Source: Bacillus pseudomycoides DSM 12442 (GTDB lineage Bacteria > Bacillota > Bacilli > Bacillales > Bacillaceae_G). From it: DNA of 52,940 bases. The notes under the pieces were generated by a model, which had not been told where the DNA came from, made no database searches, and saw only the letters and a program-made list of their open reading frames with translations. How positions within the stretch are numbered: position 1 is the stretch's first letter; each line of letters starts with the position of its first letter. Of this stretch, positions 25,481 to 35,222 are shown one piece after another. The position numbers and the translations under genes were made by a program. The stretch is from the NCBI RefSeq assembly GCF_000161455.1, contig NZ_CM000745.1:3053194-3106133 (forward strand). Direction: 5' to 3'.

Positions 25481-28153
25481 ATGGCACAGTACACCCCGAT
25501 GATACAACAATATTTAAAGGTCAAGGCAGATTATCAAGATGCCTTTTTATTTTTCCGTTTAGGAGATTTTTATGAAATGTTCTTTGAGGATGCTATAAAG
25601 GCAGCGCATGAGCTTGAAATTACATTGACAAGCCGAGATGGTGGGAGTAGTGATCGTATACCGATGTGTGGTGTCCCATATCATGCAGCAAAAAACTATA
25701 TTGAACAGCTTGTTGAAAAAGGATATAAGGTTGCGGTTTGTGAACAAGTAGAAGATCCCAAAACAGCAAAAGGTGTTGTAAGACGTGAAGTTGTTCAATT
25801 GATTACGCCAGGAACGATGATGGAAGGGCGCACAATTGATGAGAAAGAAAACAACTTCTTAGCGGCGTTAACTCATTTTGAAGATGGTTCTTATGCACTG
25901 GCTTGTAATGATTTAACAACAGGACAAAATACAGTGACACTATTAACGGGTACGGTAGAAGATGTTTTATTAGAGGTGTATGCAACAGGTTCAAAAGAAA
26001 TTGTTGTAGATTCTACATTTTCAAAAGATGAGCTAAACAAGCTAACAGAAACATTGAAAATGACAATTTCATATGAAGATGCAACGAAGATTCCTGAAGG
26101 GTTGGAACACCTTGTTAAAAGTGTGACGCAAACGAAATTAGTTACAGCAGTAGGACGCTTATTGAATTATGTATTAAGAACGCAAAAACGTTCATTGGAT
26201 CACTTGCAGCCGGTAGATATTTATTATACAAATCAATTTATGAAAATTGATGTACATTCAAAGCGTAATTTAGAGTTAACAGAAACACTTCGAACAAAAG
26301 AGAAAACAGGCTCTTTATTATGGCTATTAGATAAAACAAAAACAGCTATGGGTGGCCGTATGTTAAAACAGTGGATGGAACGTCCACTTATACAAAAAGA
26401 CAACATTGAAGAACGTTTAGAAATGGTTGAAACGTTTGTGAATGACTATTTTTTACGTGAAGATTTAAAAGAAAAATTAAAAGAAGTGTATGATTTAGAG
26501 CGTTTAGCAGGAAAAGTCGCATATGGTAACGTAAATGCGCGTGATTTACTGCAATTAAGACGTTCACTTCTGCAAGTGCCAGCTATTTTAGAGGCCATTA
26601 GTTTATTAGACAATTCTTATGCAGCAAGGTTAATTCAAGGCGCTGATCCATGTGAAAGTTTAACAGAGTTACTAGGAAGAAGTATTCAAGAAAACCCACC
26701 GCTTTCTATAAAAGATGGGGATATTATAAAAGATGGCTATAATGACAAATTAGATCAATATCGCTATGTTAGTAAGAACGGAAAAACGTGGATTGCAGAG
26801 CTTGAAAAACGTGAGCGTGATATTACAGGGATTAAATCATTAAAGATTGGTTACAACCGTATTTTTGGCTATTATATTGAAGTGACAAAGGCAAATCTTT
26901 CTGCTCTTCCAGAGGGGCGCTATGAGCGTAAGCAGACACTTGCAAACGCAGAACGTTTCGTCACAGATGAATTAAAAGAAAAAGAAACATTGATTTTAGA
27001 GGCAGAAGAAAAAATTGTACAGCTAGAATATGATTTATTCACTGTACTTCGTGAAGAAGTAAAGGTGTTTATTCCTAAATTACAGCATCTAGCGAAAGTT
27101 ATTAGTGAACTAGATGTACTGCAAAGCTTTGCAACAGTAAGTGAAGAAGAGCAATTTGTAAAACCAGTTTTAACAGATAAACGTGAAATCTTTATAAAAG
27201 ATGGTCGCCATCCTGTTGTAGAAAAAGTATTGAACGGCAAATTGTATGTTCCAAATGACTGCATGATGCCTGAAAATATGGATGTCTTTTTAATTACGGG
27301 TCCAAATATGTCTGGTAAGAGTACGTATATGCGTCAATTAGCACTTATTACTGTTATGTCGCAAATCGGTTGTTTTGTACCAGCAACAGAAGCGGTGTTA
27401 CCTGTCTTTGACCAAATTTTTACGAGAATAGGTGCAGCAGATGATTTAATTTCAGGTCAAAGTACATTTATGGTCGAAATGTTAGAAGCGAAAAATGCAA
27501 TTGCGAATGCATCGGAAAGAAGTCTAATTCTATTTGATGAAATTGGACGCGGTACATCTACGTATGACGGTATGGCACTCGCACAAGCAATCATAGAACA
27601 TATTCATGATCAAATTGGAGCGAAAACATTATTCTCAACACATTATCACGAACTAACTGTATTAGAAGAAAGCTTAGAGCAACTGAAAAATGTACACGTT
27701 TCAGCTATTGAAGAAAACGGAAAAGTTGTTTTCTTGCATAAGATTCAAGATGGTGCAGCAGATAAAAGTTATGGTATTCACGTTGCCCAGCTTGCTGAAC
27801 TGCCAGATAGCTTAATTGCTCGTGCGAAAGAAGTGTTAGCGCAGCTAGAAGGACAAGAGGAAATCATCATTCCAAAACGAGTGGAAGTGAAAGTACAAGA
27901 AGAAATTGTCCAAGAACCAGTCGTTGTAAAAGAAAAATCAGAACCGCAGCTAGAAGAGAAAGAAGAACCTGCAGAATCACAGCTATCTTTCTTTACTACA
28001 GAACAGCCTGTGAAAAAAGAAGACAAGCCTATGTTTGATCAAAAAGAAACAGCTGTATTAACACAAATTAAAAAAATCGATTTACTTGATATGACTCCTC
28101 TAGAAGCCCTAAATGAACTGTATCGTTTGCAGAAAAAGTTAAAGAAAGGATGA
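25481..28153 (+). CDS. mutS: DNA mismatch repair protein MutS
   Basis: An 890-aa mismatch sensor. The N-terminal mismatch-reading motif F-Y-E is in FRLGDFYEMFF, Walker A is GPNMSGKST (about residue 607), and the Walker B/signature region reads LILFDEIGRGTSTYDG. A glutamate-rich linker near the C-terminus precedes the tetramer/beta-clamp tail. ATG 25481 follows GGAGGAAACAA; an upstream extension to 25433 has no binding site. mutL starts 9 bases after the stop. Confidence 0.97.
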   Translation: MAQYTPMIQQYLKVKADYQDAFLFFRLGDFYEMFFEDAIKAAHELEITLTSRDGGSSDRIPMCGVPYHAAKNYIEQLVEKGYKVAVCEQVEDPKTAKGVVRREVVQLITPGTMMEGRTIDEKENNFLAALTHFEDGSYALACNDLTTGQNTVTLLTGTVEDVLLEVYATGSKEIVVDSTFSKDELNKLTETLKMTISYEDATKIPEGLEHLVKSVTQTKLVTAVGRLLNYVLRTQKRSLDHLQPVDIYYTNQFMKIDVHSKRNLELTETLRTKEKTGSLLWLLDKTKTAMGGRMLKQWMERPLIQKDNIEERLEMVETFVNDYFLREDLKEKLKEVYDLERLAGKVAYGNVNARDLLQLRRSLLQVPAILEAISLLDNSYAARLIQGADPCESLTELLGRSIQENPPLSIKDGDIIKDGYNDKLDQYRYVSKNGKTWIAELEKRERDITGIKSLKIGYNRIFGYYIEVTKANLSALPEGRYERKQTLANAERFVTDELKEKETLILEAEEKIVQLEYDLFTVLREEVKVFIPKLQHLAKVISELDVLQSFATVSEEEQFVKPVLTDKREIFIKDGRHPVVEKVLNGKLYVPNDCMMPENMDVFLITGPNMSGKSTYMRQLALITVMSQIGCFVPATEAVLPVFDQIFTRIGAADDLISGQSTFMVEMLEAKNAIANASERSLILFDEIGRGTSTYDGMALAQAIIEHIHDQIGAKTLFSTHYHELTVLEESLEQLKNVHVSAIEENGKVVFLHKIQDGAADKSYGIHVAQLAELPDSLIARAKEVLAQLEGQEEIIIPKRVEVKVQEEIVQEPVVVKEKSEPQLEEKEEPAESQLSFFTTEQPVKKEDKPMFDQKETAVLTQIKKIDLLDMTPLEALNELYRLQKKLKKG

Positions 28154-28161
28154 GTAAGTAG

Positions 28162-30093
28162 ATGGGGAAAATTCGCAAACTCGATGATCAACTCTCTAAC
28201 TTAATTGCCGCAGGGGAAGTAGTCGAACGACCTGCTTCAGTTGTAAAAGAACTTGTCGAAAATTCCATCGATGCGAATAGTACATCTATTGAAATCCACT
28301 TAGAAGAAGCTGGATTATCAAAAATTCGCATCATTGATAATGGAGATGGCATTGCTGAAGAAGATTGTATTGTTGCTTTTGAGCGGCATGCAACAAGTAA
28401 AATTAAAGATGAAAATGATTTATTTCGCATCCGCACGCTCGGTTTCCGTGGTGAGGCATTGCCAAGTATCGCATCTGTTAGTGAATTAGAGTTAGTCACA
28501 AGTACAGGAGATGCACCAGGTACACATCTTATTATTAAGGGCGGAGACATTATAATGCAGGAAAAAACAGCGAGCCGTAAAGGGACAGATATTACGGTTC
28601 AAAATCTGTTTTTTAACACGCCAGCACGCCTTAAATATATGAAAACAATTCATACAGAGCTTGGGAATATTACAGACATTGTATATCGCATTGCTATGTC
28701 CCATCCAGAAGTATCTTTGAAATTGTTTCATAATGAGAAAAAACTGCTACACACTTCGGGGAATGGTGATGTGAGGCAAGTACTTGCTGCAATTTACAGC
28801 ATTCAAGTTGCGAAAAAACTCATTCCGATTGAAGTGGAATCATTGGACTTTACCATTCGTGGATATGTAACGTTACCTGAAGTAACGAGAGCATCTCGTA
28901 ATTACATATCTACGATTGTAAATGGCCGTTACGTTCGAAACTATGTCTTGATGAAAGCAATTCAGCAAGGGTATCACACATTACTTCCAGTGGGACGTTA
29001 TCCAATCGGTTTTGTATCAATCGAGATGGATCCAATGTTAGTTGACGTGAACGTTCATCCAGCGAAATTAGAAGTGCGTTTTAGTAAAGAGCAGGAATTA
29101 CTGCAATTGATTGAAAAAACATTGCAGGACGCGTTTAAAAAAATACAGCTCATTCCGGATGCTGGTGTTACATCAAAGAAAAAAGAAAAAGATGAAAGTG
29201 TACAAGAGCAATTTCATTTTGAACATACAAAACCGAAAGAAGTACCACTGCCAAATATCGTCTTACCGACTGGAATGGATGAGAAACAAGAAGAAATCCA
29301 AGCCAAACCACAAAACAAAAATTTACTTTGGCAACCACCGAAGCAGGAATGGCAGCCACCAGAATCTTTAGTAAAAGAAGAAAATGGTTGGCAACTTTCT
29401 AAATCAATGATTGGAAAATCTGTCCAAGACGGGAATGGATGGGATAACAGCGAGGAAGATTTTGAATTAGAAGAAGTAGCAGAAATCCAAGAAATCGAAA
29501 TGAATGGAAACGACTTACCACCGCTTTATCCAATCGGGCAAATGCATGGAACCTATATTTTCGCCCAAAATGATAAAGGTTTATATATGATTGACCAGCA
29601 TGCAGCGCAAGAGCGAATCAATTATGAATATTTCCGTGATAAAGTAGGACAAGTAACGAAAGAAGTACAAGAATTGCTCGTACCATATCGTATTGATTTA
29701 TCTCTCACTGAATTCTTACGTGTCGAAGAGCAATTAGAGGAATTGAAAAAGGTAGGATTATTCTTAGAACAATTTGGTCATCAATCCTTTATCGTTCGTT
29801 CGCATCCAACGTGGTTCCCAAAAGGACAGGAAATAGAAATCATCGATGAAATGATGCAGCAAGTTGTCAAACTAAAAAAAGTCGATATAAAAAAACTGCG
29901 TGAAGAAGCAGCTATTATGATGAGCTGTAAAGCATCGATCAAAGCAAATCAATATTTAACGAACGATCAAATATTTGCTTTGCTAGAAGAACTGCGTACA
30001 ACAACAAATCCTTACACATGTCCGCATGGTAGACCTATACTTGTGCATCATTCGACGTATGAACTGGAGAAGATGTTTAAGCGGGTGATGTAG
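28162..30093 (+). CDS. mutL: DNA mismatch repair protein MutL
   Basis: A 643-aa GHKL ATPase and latent endonuclease. N-terminal motifs include AAGEVVERPASVVKELVENS and GFRGEALPSI. The C-terminal endonuclease motif DQHAAQERINYE (DQHAx2Ex4E) is intact, as are SCKASIKANQ and the zinc-binding CPHGRP. So this is the nicking type found in bacteria lacking MutH. A less conserved linker lies at about residues 335-440. It is coupled to mutS and is the last core gene before the accessory region. Confidence 0.97.
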   Translation: MGKIRKLDDQLSNLIAAGEVVERPASVVKELVENSIDANSTSIEIHLEEAGLSKIRIIDNGDGIAEEDCIVAFERHATSKIKDENDLFRIRTLGFRGEALPSIASVSELELVTSTGDAPGTHLIIKGGDIIMQEKTASRKGTDITVQNLFFNTPARLKYMKTIHTELGNITDIVYRIAMSHPEVSLKLFHNEKKLLHTSGNGDVRQVLAAIYSIQVAKKLIPIEVESLDFTIRGYVTLPEVTRASRNYISTIVNGRYVRNYVLMKAIQQGYHTLLPVGRYPIGFVSIEMDPMLVDVNVHPAKLEVRFSKEQELLQLIEKTLQDAFKKIQLIPDAGVTSKKKEKDESVQEQFHFEHTKPKEVPLPNIVLPTGMDEKQEEIQAKPQNKNLLWQPPKQEWQPPESLVKEENGWQLSKSMIGKSVQDGNGWDNSEEDFELEEVAEIQEIEMNGNDLPPLYPIGQMHGTYIFAQNDKGLYMIDQHAAQERINYEYFRDKVGQVTKEVQELLVPYRIDLSLTEFLRVEEQLEELKKVGLFLEQFGHQSFIVRSHPTWFPKGQEIEIIDEMMQQVVKLKKVDIKKLREEAAIMMSCKASIKANQYLTNDQIFALLEELRTTTNPYTCPHGRPILVHHSTYELEKMFKRVM

Positions 30094-30252
30094 GAGAGTT
30101 GTCCAACGGGAAAAAAGTTCGCTAATGGGAAATGAAAATTGTTTGTACTGTTTAAAGTTAGTATAAAGAATGAAAAATACCACTGAATTAATGAGTTTTT
30201 GTGTTAATATACTGAAAAAATAATAATGCACGAAAAGAATTTTTTAATAGGC

Positions 30253-30286
30253 AAAAAAAGCATGACAATTTTATGTCATGCTTTTT
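30253..30286 (+). terminator. mutSL terminator
   Basis: AAAAAAAGCATGACA, loop, TGTCATGCTTTTT; 160 bases after mutL. Confidence 0.85.
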
Positions 30287-30419
30287 GTTAATTATCCATG
30301 TATATATTAACTCAACTTGCATATTTTCTTTGGGCAGGCAGTTTACTTCTTCTTCTCCTTGGGACATAAAAATCAATTAGGTTTTTATTCAATTATAGGG
30401 CGCTTTAATGGGGTAACGA

Positions 30420-30466
30420 AAAAAGCCCAATTTCTTAATATTAATACTAAGAAATTGGGCTTTTTA
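30420..30466. terminator. Strong bidirectional hairpin
   Basis: AAAAAAGCCCAATTTCTTA and TAAGAAATTGGGCTTTTT pair perfectly around a 10-base loop, with A and T runs at either side. It lies 13 bases from the Tn3-like end. Confidence 0.85.
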
Positions 30467-30478
30467 ATATTGGAATTT

Positions 30479-30516
30479 CTTAACGTTGTAAATCCGTATT
30501 TTCCTGACGCTACACT
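30479..30516 (+). repeat. Tn3-family 38-bp terminal inverted repeat, copy 1
   Basis: It reads CTTAACGTTGTAAATCCG, then TATTTTCCTGACGCTAC, then ACT. On the other strand it closely resembles the Tn1546 terminal repeat as I remember it, but the outer tip is AGTG instead of GGGG. It matches copy 2 (44974-45011) at 32 of 38 positions, same orientation. The element body should lie to the left, yet core mutL is there, so it is an isolated end. Confidence 0.8.
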
Positions 30517-30760
30517 AAATGATTTGATATTTGGATATCATTTTTTGTAAGTCATTTGTCTTGTAAAATGGGGTTTTTCTTCCTTTGAATTTGCAACAAT
30601 TATGATCGTGTAAATACATTGATAAAAATGAGAAACTGTGGTAAATTTATATAGATACATCAGCGGTGGGTTTTTGTGTAAATTATCCCTATTTTAATTA
30701 TACATCATAAAATCCTTTTCAGTCAACCCCTATTTTTATTTTTTTAAAGGAGTGTTTGAT

Positions 30761-30814
30761 ATGAACATGGAACTTCGCGAGGAGCAAGAACGAGTGGACA
30801 GCGTAATTGGTTGA
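30761..30814 (+). pseudogene. 17-codon HelD-like N-terminal remnant or leader peptide
   Basis: AAAGGAGTGTTTGAT precedes ATG and MNMELREEQERVDSVIG, then TGA. The peptide resembles the first residues of the RNA-polymerase-associated helicase HelD (EEQxRVDxV). It is either the stump of a deleted helD or a leader peptide for rph. HelD and Rph are both linked to rifamycin resistance, which favours an ancestral helD-rph pair. Confidence 0.45.
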
Positions 30815-30878
30815 TCAGATGAACAATTTTTGTCATATGATTCGTCTTAGTATTGAGCGATAAATGGGAGGGAAAGAA

Positions 30879-33494
30879 ATGAAACCATATGTACTAGAGT
30901 TTCGTGAGATCGATAAAACGAGACAAATGGTGGTCGGTGGCAAAGGGATGAATTTGGGCGAATGTTCGAGGATTGAAGGAATACTTGTACCAGAGGGATT
31001 TTGTGTTACCACTGAGGCATATAAAAGAGTCATTGGGAAAAATGAGGAGCTTCATCAATTACTGGATCAACTAGCAGTTCAAAAAGTGGACGAACGAGAA
31101 AGAATTAGTGAAATTAGCAGGAAGATTCGTGAGCTGATTGAGGGGATCGAGATCGAGAAGGGGATCGAAGAAGATATCGATCGATGTCTCTTAACTTTTG
31201 GCTTCGAGCATGCATATGCTGTTCGTTCAAGTGCTACAGCCGAGGATCTTCCATTTGCCTCCTTTGCTGGTCAACAGGACACCTATTTAAATATCATCGG
31301 AAAAGATGAAATATTGCGATATATCAGTAAATGTTGGGCTTCCCTATTTACTGATCGCGCAATAATTTACCGAATCCAAAACGGATTTGATCACAGCCAA
31401 GTTTATCTATCCGTTATCATTCAACGGATGATTTTCCCACAGGCTTCAGGAATTTTATTTACTGCTGATCCGATTACTTCCAATCGAAAGCTACTATCGA
31501 TCGATGCTAGCTTTGGACTAGGAGAGGCTCTTGTCTCCGGCTTGGTATCTGCGGATTGCTATAAGGTGCAAGAAGATAAAATCGTCGATAAGATGATAGC
31601 AACCAAAAAATTGGCCATCTATGGACTAAAAGAAGGCGGAACAGAGACACAGCAGATCGATCCTGATCGGCAAAAGACGCAAACACTTACTGAACATCAA
31701 ATTTTACAGCTCGCACGCATAGGCAGAGAGATTGAAGCTTATTTTGGTTGCCCACAAGATATCGAATGGTGTTTGGTTGATGATACATTTTATATTGTCC
31801 AGAGTCGTCCAATCACTACTTTATACCCCATCCCTGAAGCAAATGATCAGGAAAATCACGTTTATGTATCTGTCGGTCACCAACAAATGATGACCGACCC
31901 CATGAAACCATTGGGATTATCTTTATTCCAGTTAACATCTTTTGGACCCAGGTTTAAAGCTGGTGGAAGGTTATTTGTTGATATCACACATAATCTGGCT
32001 TCGCCTGTCAGCAGAAAAACGATAATAGATACCTTGGGACAATCAGATCCGCTCATAAAAGACGCACTCATGACTATAATAGAGCGAGAAGATTTTATAA
32101 AATCGTCACCAGATGGTAAAAAAGTACCGAGTCCCAGTAAAAGCAATAAAGGTATATCGTCTTCGGGTTTTCAAGCACAAATCGAAAACGATCCGACAAT
32201 CGTTTCTGATTTGATTAAGAGTAGTCAAACATCGATAGAAGAGTTAAAACAAAACATCCAATCGAAATCAGGATCAGATTTATTTGATTTTATTCTAGAA
32301 GATATCCAGAAATTAAAGAAGATTTTATTTGACCCACAAAGTTTGGGTGTGATTATGGCTGCTATGGATGCTTCAACATGGATCAATGAAAAAATGAACA
32401 AGTGGTTAGGTGAGAAAAACGTAGCAGACACGCTTTCTCTATCTGTACCAAACAATATTACTTCGGAAATGGGTCTGGCGCTATTAGATGTCGCAGATGT
32501 GATTCGTCCTTATCCGGAAGTAATCAATTATTTACAACATGTAAAAGATGATAACTTTTTGGATGAACTGGTTAAGTTTGATGGTGGGCAGGAAACCCAA
32601 GGTACTATCTATGATTATCTCAGCAAATACGGAATGCGATGTACCAGAGAAATCGATATTACTAAAACTCGTTGGAGTGAAAAACCAACTACACTTATCC
32701 CCATGATTCTTAGTAATATCAAAAACTTTGAGCCTAATGCTAGCAATCAGAAATTTGAGCAAGGGCGACAGGCAGCTTTGAAAAAAGAACAAGAGTTATT
32801 AGATCGATTGAAGCAATTACCGGATGGTGAACAAAAAGTCAAAGAAACAAAACGAATGATCGACCTAATCCGGAATTTCATCGGTTATCGGGAATATCCA
32901 AAGTACGGCATGGTTAATCGATACTTCGTTTATAAGCAGGCTTTACTGAAAGAAGCCGAACAACTCGTACAAGCCAACGTTATTCATGAAAAAGAAGATA
33001 TATACTATCTCACTTTTGAAGAACTTCACGAAGTCGTACGCACAAATAAACTAGATTACCAGATCATCAGCAAACGAAAAGACGAGTACAAATTATATGA
33101 AAAACTAACTCCCCCACGTGTTATCACGTCTGATGGTGAAATTATTGCGGGTGAATACAAACGAGAAAATCTCCCAGCCGAAGCTATTGTAGGTCTACCG
33201 GTTTCTTCCGGAGTTATAGAGGGCAGAGCACGCGTCATCTTAAAAATGGAAGATGCAGATTTAGAAGATGGAGATATACTGGTTACAACCTTCACCGATC
33301 CTAGCTGGACACCATTGTTTGTATCCATAAAAGGACTTGTCACCGAAGTTGGCGGACTGATGACCCATGGAGCAGTCATCGCACGTGAATATGGCTTACC
33401 TGCCGTTGTCGGTGTTGAAAATGCCACCAAGCTGATAAAAGATGGGCAACGAATTCGAGTAAATGGAACAGAAGGTTATATAGAAATACTATAA
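30879..33494 (+). CDS. rph: Rifamycin-inactivating phosphotransferase Rph
   Basis: An 871-aa dikinase-type enzyme expected to phosphorylate rifampin with ATP in the cytoplasm. Order: N-terminal ATP-grasp domain (GGKGMNLGECSRIEGI; AVRSSATAEDLPFASFAGQQDTYLN), central rifamycin-binding domain, and C-terminal phosphohistidine domain with the catalytic His830 in GGLMTHGAVIARE. Length and the motif EGFCVTTEAYK match rifampin phosphotransferases rather than PEP synthase (about 790 aa). ATG 30879 follows GGGAGGGAAAG. Codon use (more TCG, CGA, ATC) differs from the core genes, which fits acquisition. Resistance is a prediction. Confidence 0.88.
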   Translation: MKPYVLEFREIDKTRQMVVGGKGMNLGECSRIEGILVPEGFCVTTEAYKRVIGKNEELHQLLDQLAVQKVDERERISEISRKIRELIEGIEIEKGIEEDIDRCLLTFGFEHAYAVRSSATAEDLPFASFAGQQDTYLNIIGKDEILRYISKCWASLFTDRAIIYRIQNGFDHSQVYLSVIIQRMIFPQASGILFTADPITSNRKLLSIDASFGLGEALVSGLVSADCYKVQEDKIVDKMIATKKLAIYGLKEGGTETQQIDPDRQKTQTLTEHQILQLARIGREIEAYFGCPQDIEWCLVDDTFYIVQSRPITTLYPIPEANDQENHVYVSVGHQQMMTDPMKPLGLSLFQLTSFGPRFKAGGRLFVDITHNLASPVSRKTIIDTLGQSDPLIKDALMTIIEREDFIKSSPDGKKVPSPSKSNKGISSSGFQAQIENDPTIVSDLIKSSQTSIEELKQNIQSKSGSDLFDFILEDIQKLKKILFDPQSLGVIMAAMDASTWINEKMNKWLGEKNVADTLSLSVPNNITSEMGLALLDVADVIRPYPEVINYLQHVKDDNFLDELVKFDGGQETQGTIYDYLSKYGMRCTREIDITKTRWSEKPTTLIPMILSNIKNFEPNASNQKFEQGRQAALKKEQELLDRLKQLPDGEQKVKETKRMIDLIRNFIGYREYPKYGMVNRYFVYKQALLKEAEQLVQANVIHEKEDIYYLTFEELHEVVRTNKLDYQIISKRKDEYKLYEKLTPPRVITSDGEIIAGEYKRENLPAEAIVGLPVSSGVIEGRARVILKMEDADLEDGDILVTTFTDPSWTPLFVSIKGLVTEVGGLMTHGAVIAREYGLPAVVGVENATKLIKDGQRIRVNGTEGYIEIL

Positions 33495-34009
33495 TCCATT
33501 ACATTTAAATCATAAAAGAAGAGCATTCGAATTAGGAGAATCATTGACATCATGGTGCTTTGCGGTCTATGGTAAGAACCCTGTCACTAGGACATATAAG
33601 GGGACAGTAACTGAAGATCGATATTAATGTCTGTTAAGATTATCTTGAAATCGAGTCTTCTGTTAAAGAGCGCTATTGTTGAATAAGAAAGGACATTACA
33701 TATTAGTCATATAAAATATGTAATGTCCTTTAATTTATCTATCTTTTTTTATTTTAGGTCTTGATAAAAGATCTTTCAAAATGGTTTCTTTTTGTGTATT
33801 GCATAGGGATTTAGTAGGGTCATTTTAATTAAACTTTATTCCAGTGCTATAGATAACGGCGCACCTTGAAATAAAATAGGGTTTGATGTTTTTGTGGTTT
33901 TTACATTTTAATAATTGTATATAAATAAAATATGCTATAGAACACCGAGATATAATGGTGTCATATTACTGTAATTCATAATTTATACAGAAAAGAGTTG
34001 AAGTAGAAT
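33495..34009. other. Gap after rph
   Basis: 515 bases without a gene. A strong hairpin at 33687-33731 is the probable rph terminator. The rest is AT-rich sequence with no promoter or gene I can support. Confidence 0.6.
33687..33731. terminator. rph terminator, hairpin of a repeated type
   Basis: AAAGGACATTACATAT pairs with ATATGTAATGTCCTTT. It closely resembles the hairpin at 42958-43001 (AAAGGAGCTTACATAT...), suggesting a shared mobile origin. Confidence 0.85.
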
Positions 34010-34331
34010 ATGTTATATTCCAAAAATTTAGTAGGTATGAGTTTGATAGTATCACTTACAATAGGTGGGCTTCTATGATAAAGATATAGACAAAATGAGT
34101 AAATTAACAGGTGAAGATGGAAAATAATTTAATGAAGCGATGGCGGAAAAGGTTAGAAAAGCAGTCCTATATAATTATGAGGGCGTATCTAGTATTACAG
34201 AAGAATCAGTAGATAACTATTTTAAAAATTTTAAAGAAGTAATACGGCAAAAAGTGAAATTTGAAACGAATGTTGTATATATAGATGGAGAGGGTATAAA
34301 GGATCTCCCAAGGATTTTATGGAAACCATAA
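34010..34331 (+). pseudogene. Broken small lipoprotein/secreted-protein gene
   Basis: ATG 34010 opens a signal-peptide-like segment (MLYSKNLVGMSLIVSLTIGG) that ends at TGA 34076, where a lipobox would be expected. A second frame then reads KDIDKMSKLTGEDGK, stop TAA (34125), FNEAMAEKVRKAV and on to 34331 (63 residues after ATG 34140, ending ILWKP). The parts look like the two ends of one exported protein with the middle deleted and an added stop. It may be a DUF5105-like lipoprotein, but this is not certain. Confidence 0.5.
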
Positions 34332-34513
34332 TATATTATTAAACTCTTTATAAAAAAGATACTATTAATTCGATATACAGGTTTACTCAGGTGATTTTTG
34401 AATTTCCTGTATTGTAAAATGAAGGTTTACGAGTTGTTTTTGATCAAAGTTTATTTCAAAGCTACACTAAAAAGGTATGGTGGTTGTGTCCAAAGTGTAC
34501 TTGAGTTTCGAAA

Positions 34514-34530
34514 ACGTTGCAACAGAACCC
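34514..34530 (-). repeat. Solo IS6/IS240-type terminal repeat
   Basis: ACGTTGCAACAGAACCC is the complement of GGGTTCTGTTGCAACGT, matching the IS6-family tip found at 35648. Its orientation says the lost element lay to the left. Confidence 0.75.
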
Positions 34531-34563
34531 TTTTTTCTATGGTCTAAAACATTTTTTTGAGAC

Positions 34564-34591
34564 ACCAGGGGTAATAATCCCTGGTTTTTTA
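34564..34591 (+). terminator. Terminator upstream of the SunI-like gene
   Basis: ACCAGGG, loop GTAATAAT, CCCTGGT, then TTTTTT. Confidence 0.85.
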
Positions 34592-34722
34592 ATTAACAAA
34601 TAGGAATCTTGGTGCTTTGTTTAAGAATAAAAAATTGTAGCTGTTTTTATAACTTTTTGATATAATTTCGTTACATTCATTTATAATGAAATTTAAATTT
34701 AATAGGTAGGTAATAGAGTTAT

Positions 34723-34974
34723 ATGCAAGATATTAAGGTAACAAAGACACATGAACAATTAACAATTGAATGGCAAACTGCAGAAATTAATATTCTGTTA
34801 GAGGATATTGTTGAGATTATTGAAGATAATGACTATGTTCCTGAAAAGAAAAAGTTAGTAAAGATAGGAACACAAAGTGGTGAATCAGATTGTATATTAA
34901 TTAGAACTACAACTTTAGATTATGCATTATTTACACTTAATAAGATTTCATTTTTAAATAAAATTAGATTGTGA
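34723..34974 (+). CDS. SunI/YnzG-family protein (sublancin-immunity-like)
   Basis: An 83-aa protein whose pattern (LTIEWQTAEINILLEDIVEIIED, then IGTQSG, ILIRT and a final ALFTLNKISFLNKI) matches the SunI/YnzG family, including the sublancin immunity protein of SPbeta. There is no bacteriocin gene next to it and no membrane anchor is evident, so immunity is only a family-based suggestion. It stands alone between two IS6-type ends and has its own terminator. Confidence 0.75.
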   Translation: MQDIKVTKTHEQLTIEWQTAEINILLEDIVEIIEDNDYVPEKKKLVKIGTQSGESDCILIRTTTLDYALFTLNKISFLNKIRL

Positions 34975-35021
34975 GCATCTCGTGAACTACTCACCTGCTA
35001 TGCTAACGCTTAGAGAATGAA

Positions 35022-35051
35022 CAAAAAAGAGCGGTTTCCGCTTCTTTTTTT
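35022..35051 (+). terminator. Terminator after the SunI-like gene
   Basis: AAAAAAGAGCGG, loop TTT, CCGCTTCTTTTTTT. Confidence 0.8.
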
Positions 35052-35222
35052 GCTATTAGTTATGTTAATTTTTAACGAATGCAGTTCTTATTTAATGCTT
35101 GTACCTACACCTCAACCGAACCAGTTAAAAGGATCTAGAAATATATTTATTTTATAAATATTTCATGAAAAAAGTTCTGTATAGATTGATATATAAATAT
35201 AAGAGGTGAAATTATAGAATTT

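Larger units (their letters stand above)
30094..30760. other. Intergenic junction between core and accessory DNA
   Basis: No convincing gene. It holds two strong hairpins, a Tn3-family end (listed separately), and on the minus strand at about 30301-30385 a 20-25 codon open stretch with an arginine run (VPRRRRSKLPAQRKYAS) that may be a gene tail. The stretch 30540-30750 is very T-rich and shows nothing recognisable. Confidence 0.6.
34332..34722. other. Gap carrying an IS6-type end and a terminator
   Basis: No gene seen. It contains the IS6/IS240-type end at 34514-34530 and the terminator-like hairpin ACCAGGG/CCCTGGTTTTTT at 34564-34591. Confidence 0.6.

Noticed and set aside
30879..33494. Phosphoenolpyruvate synthase
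   Set aside because: Length, C-terminal position of the phosphohistidine domain and N-terminal motif fit rifampin phosphotransferase better.
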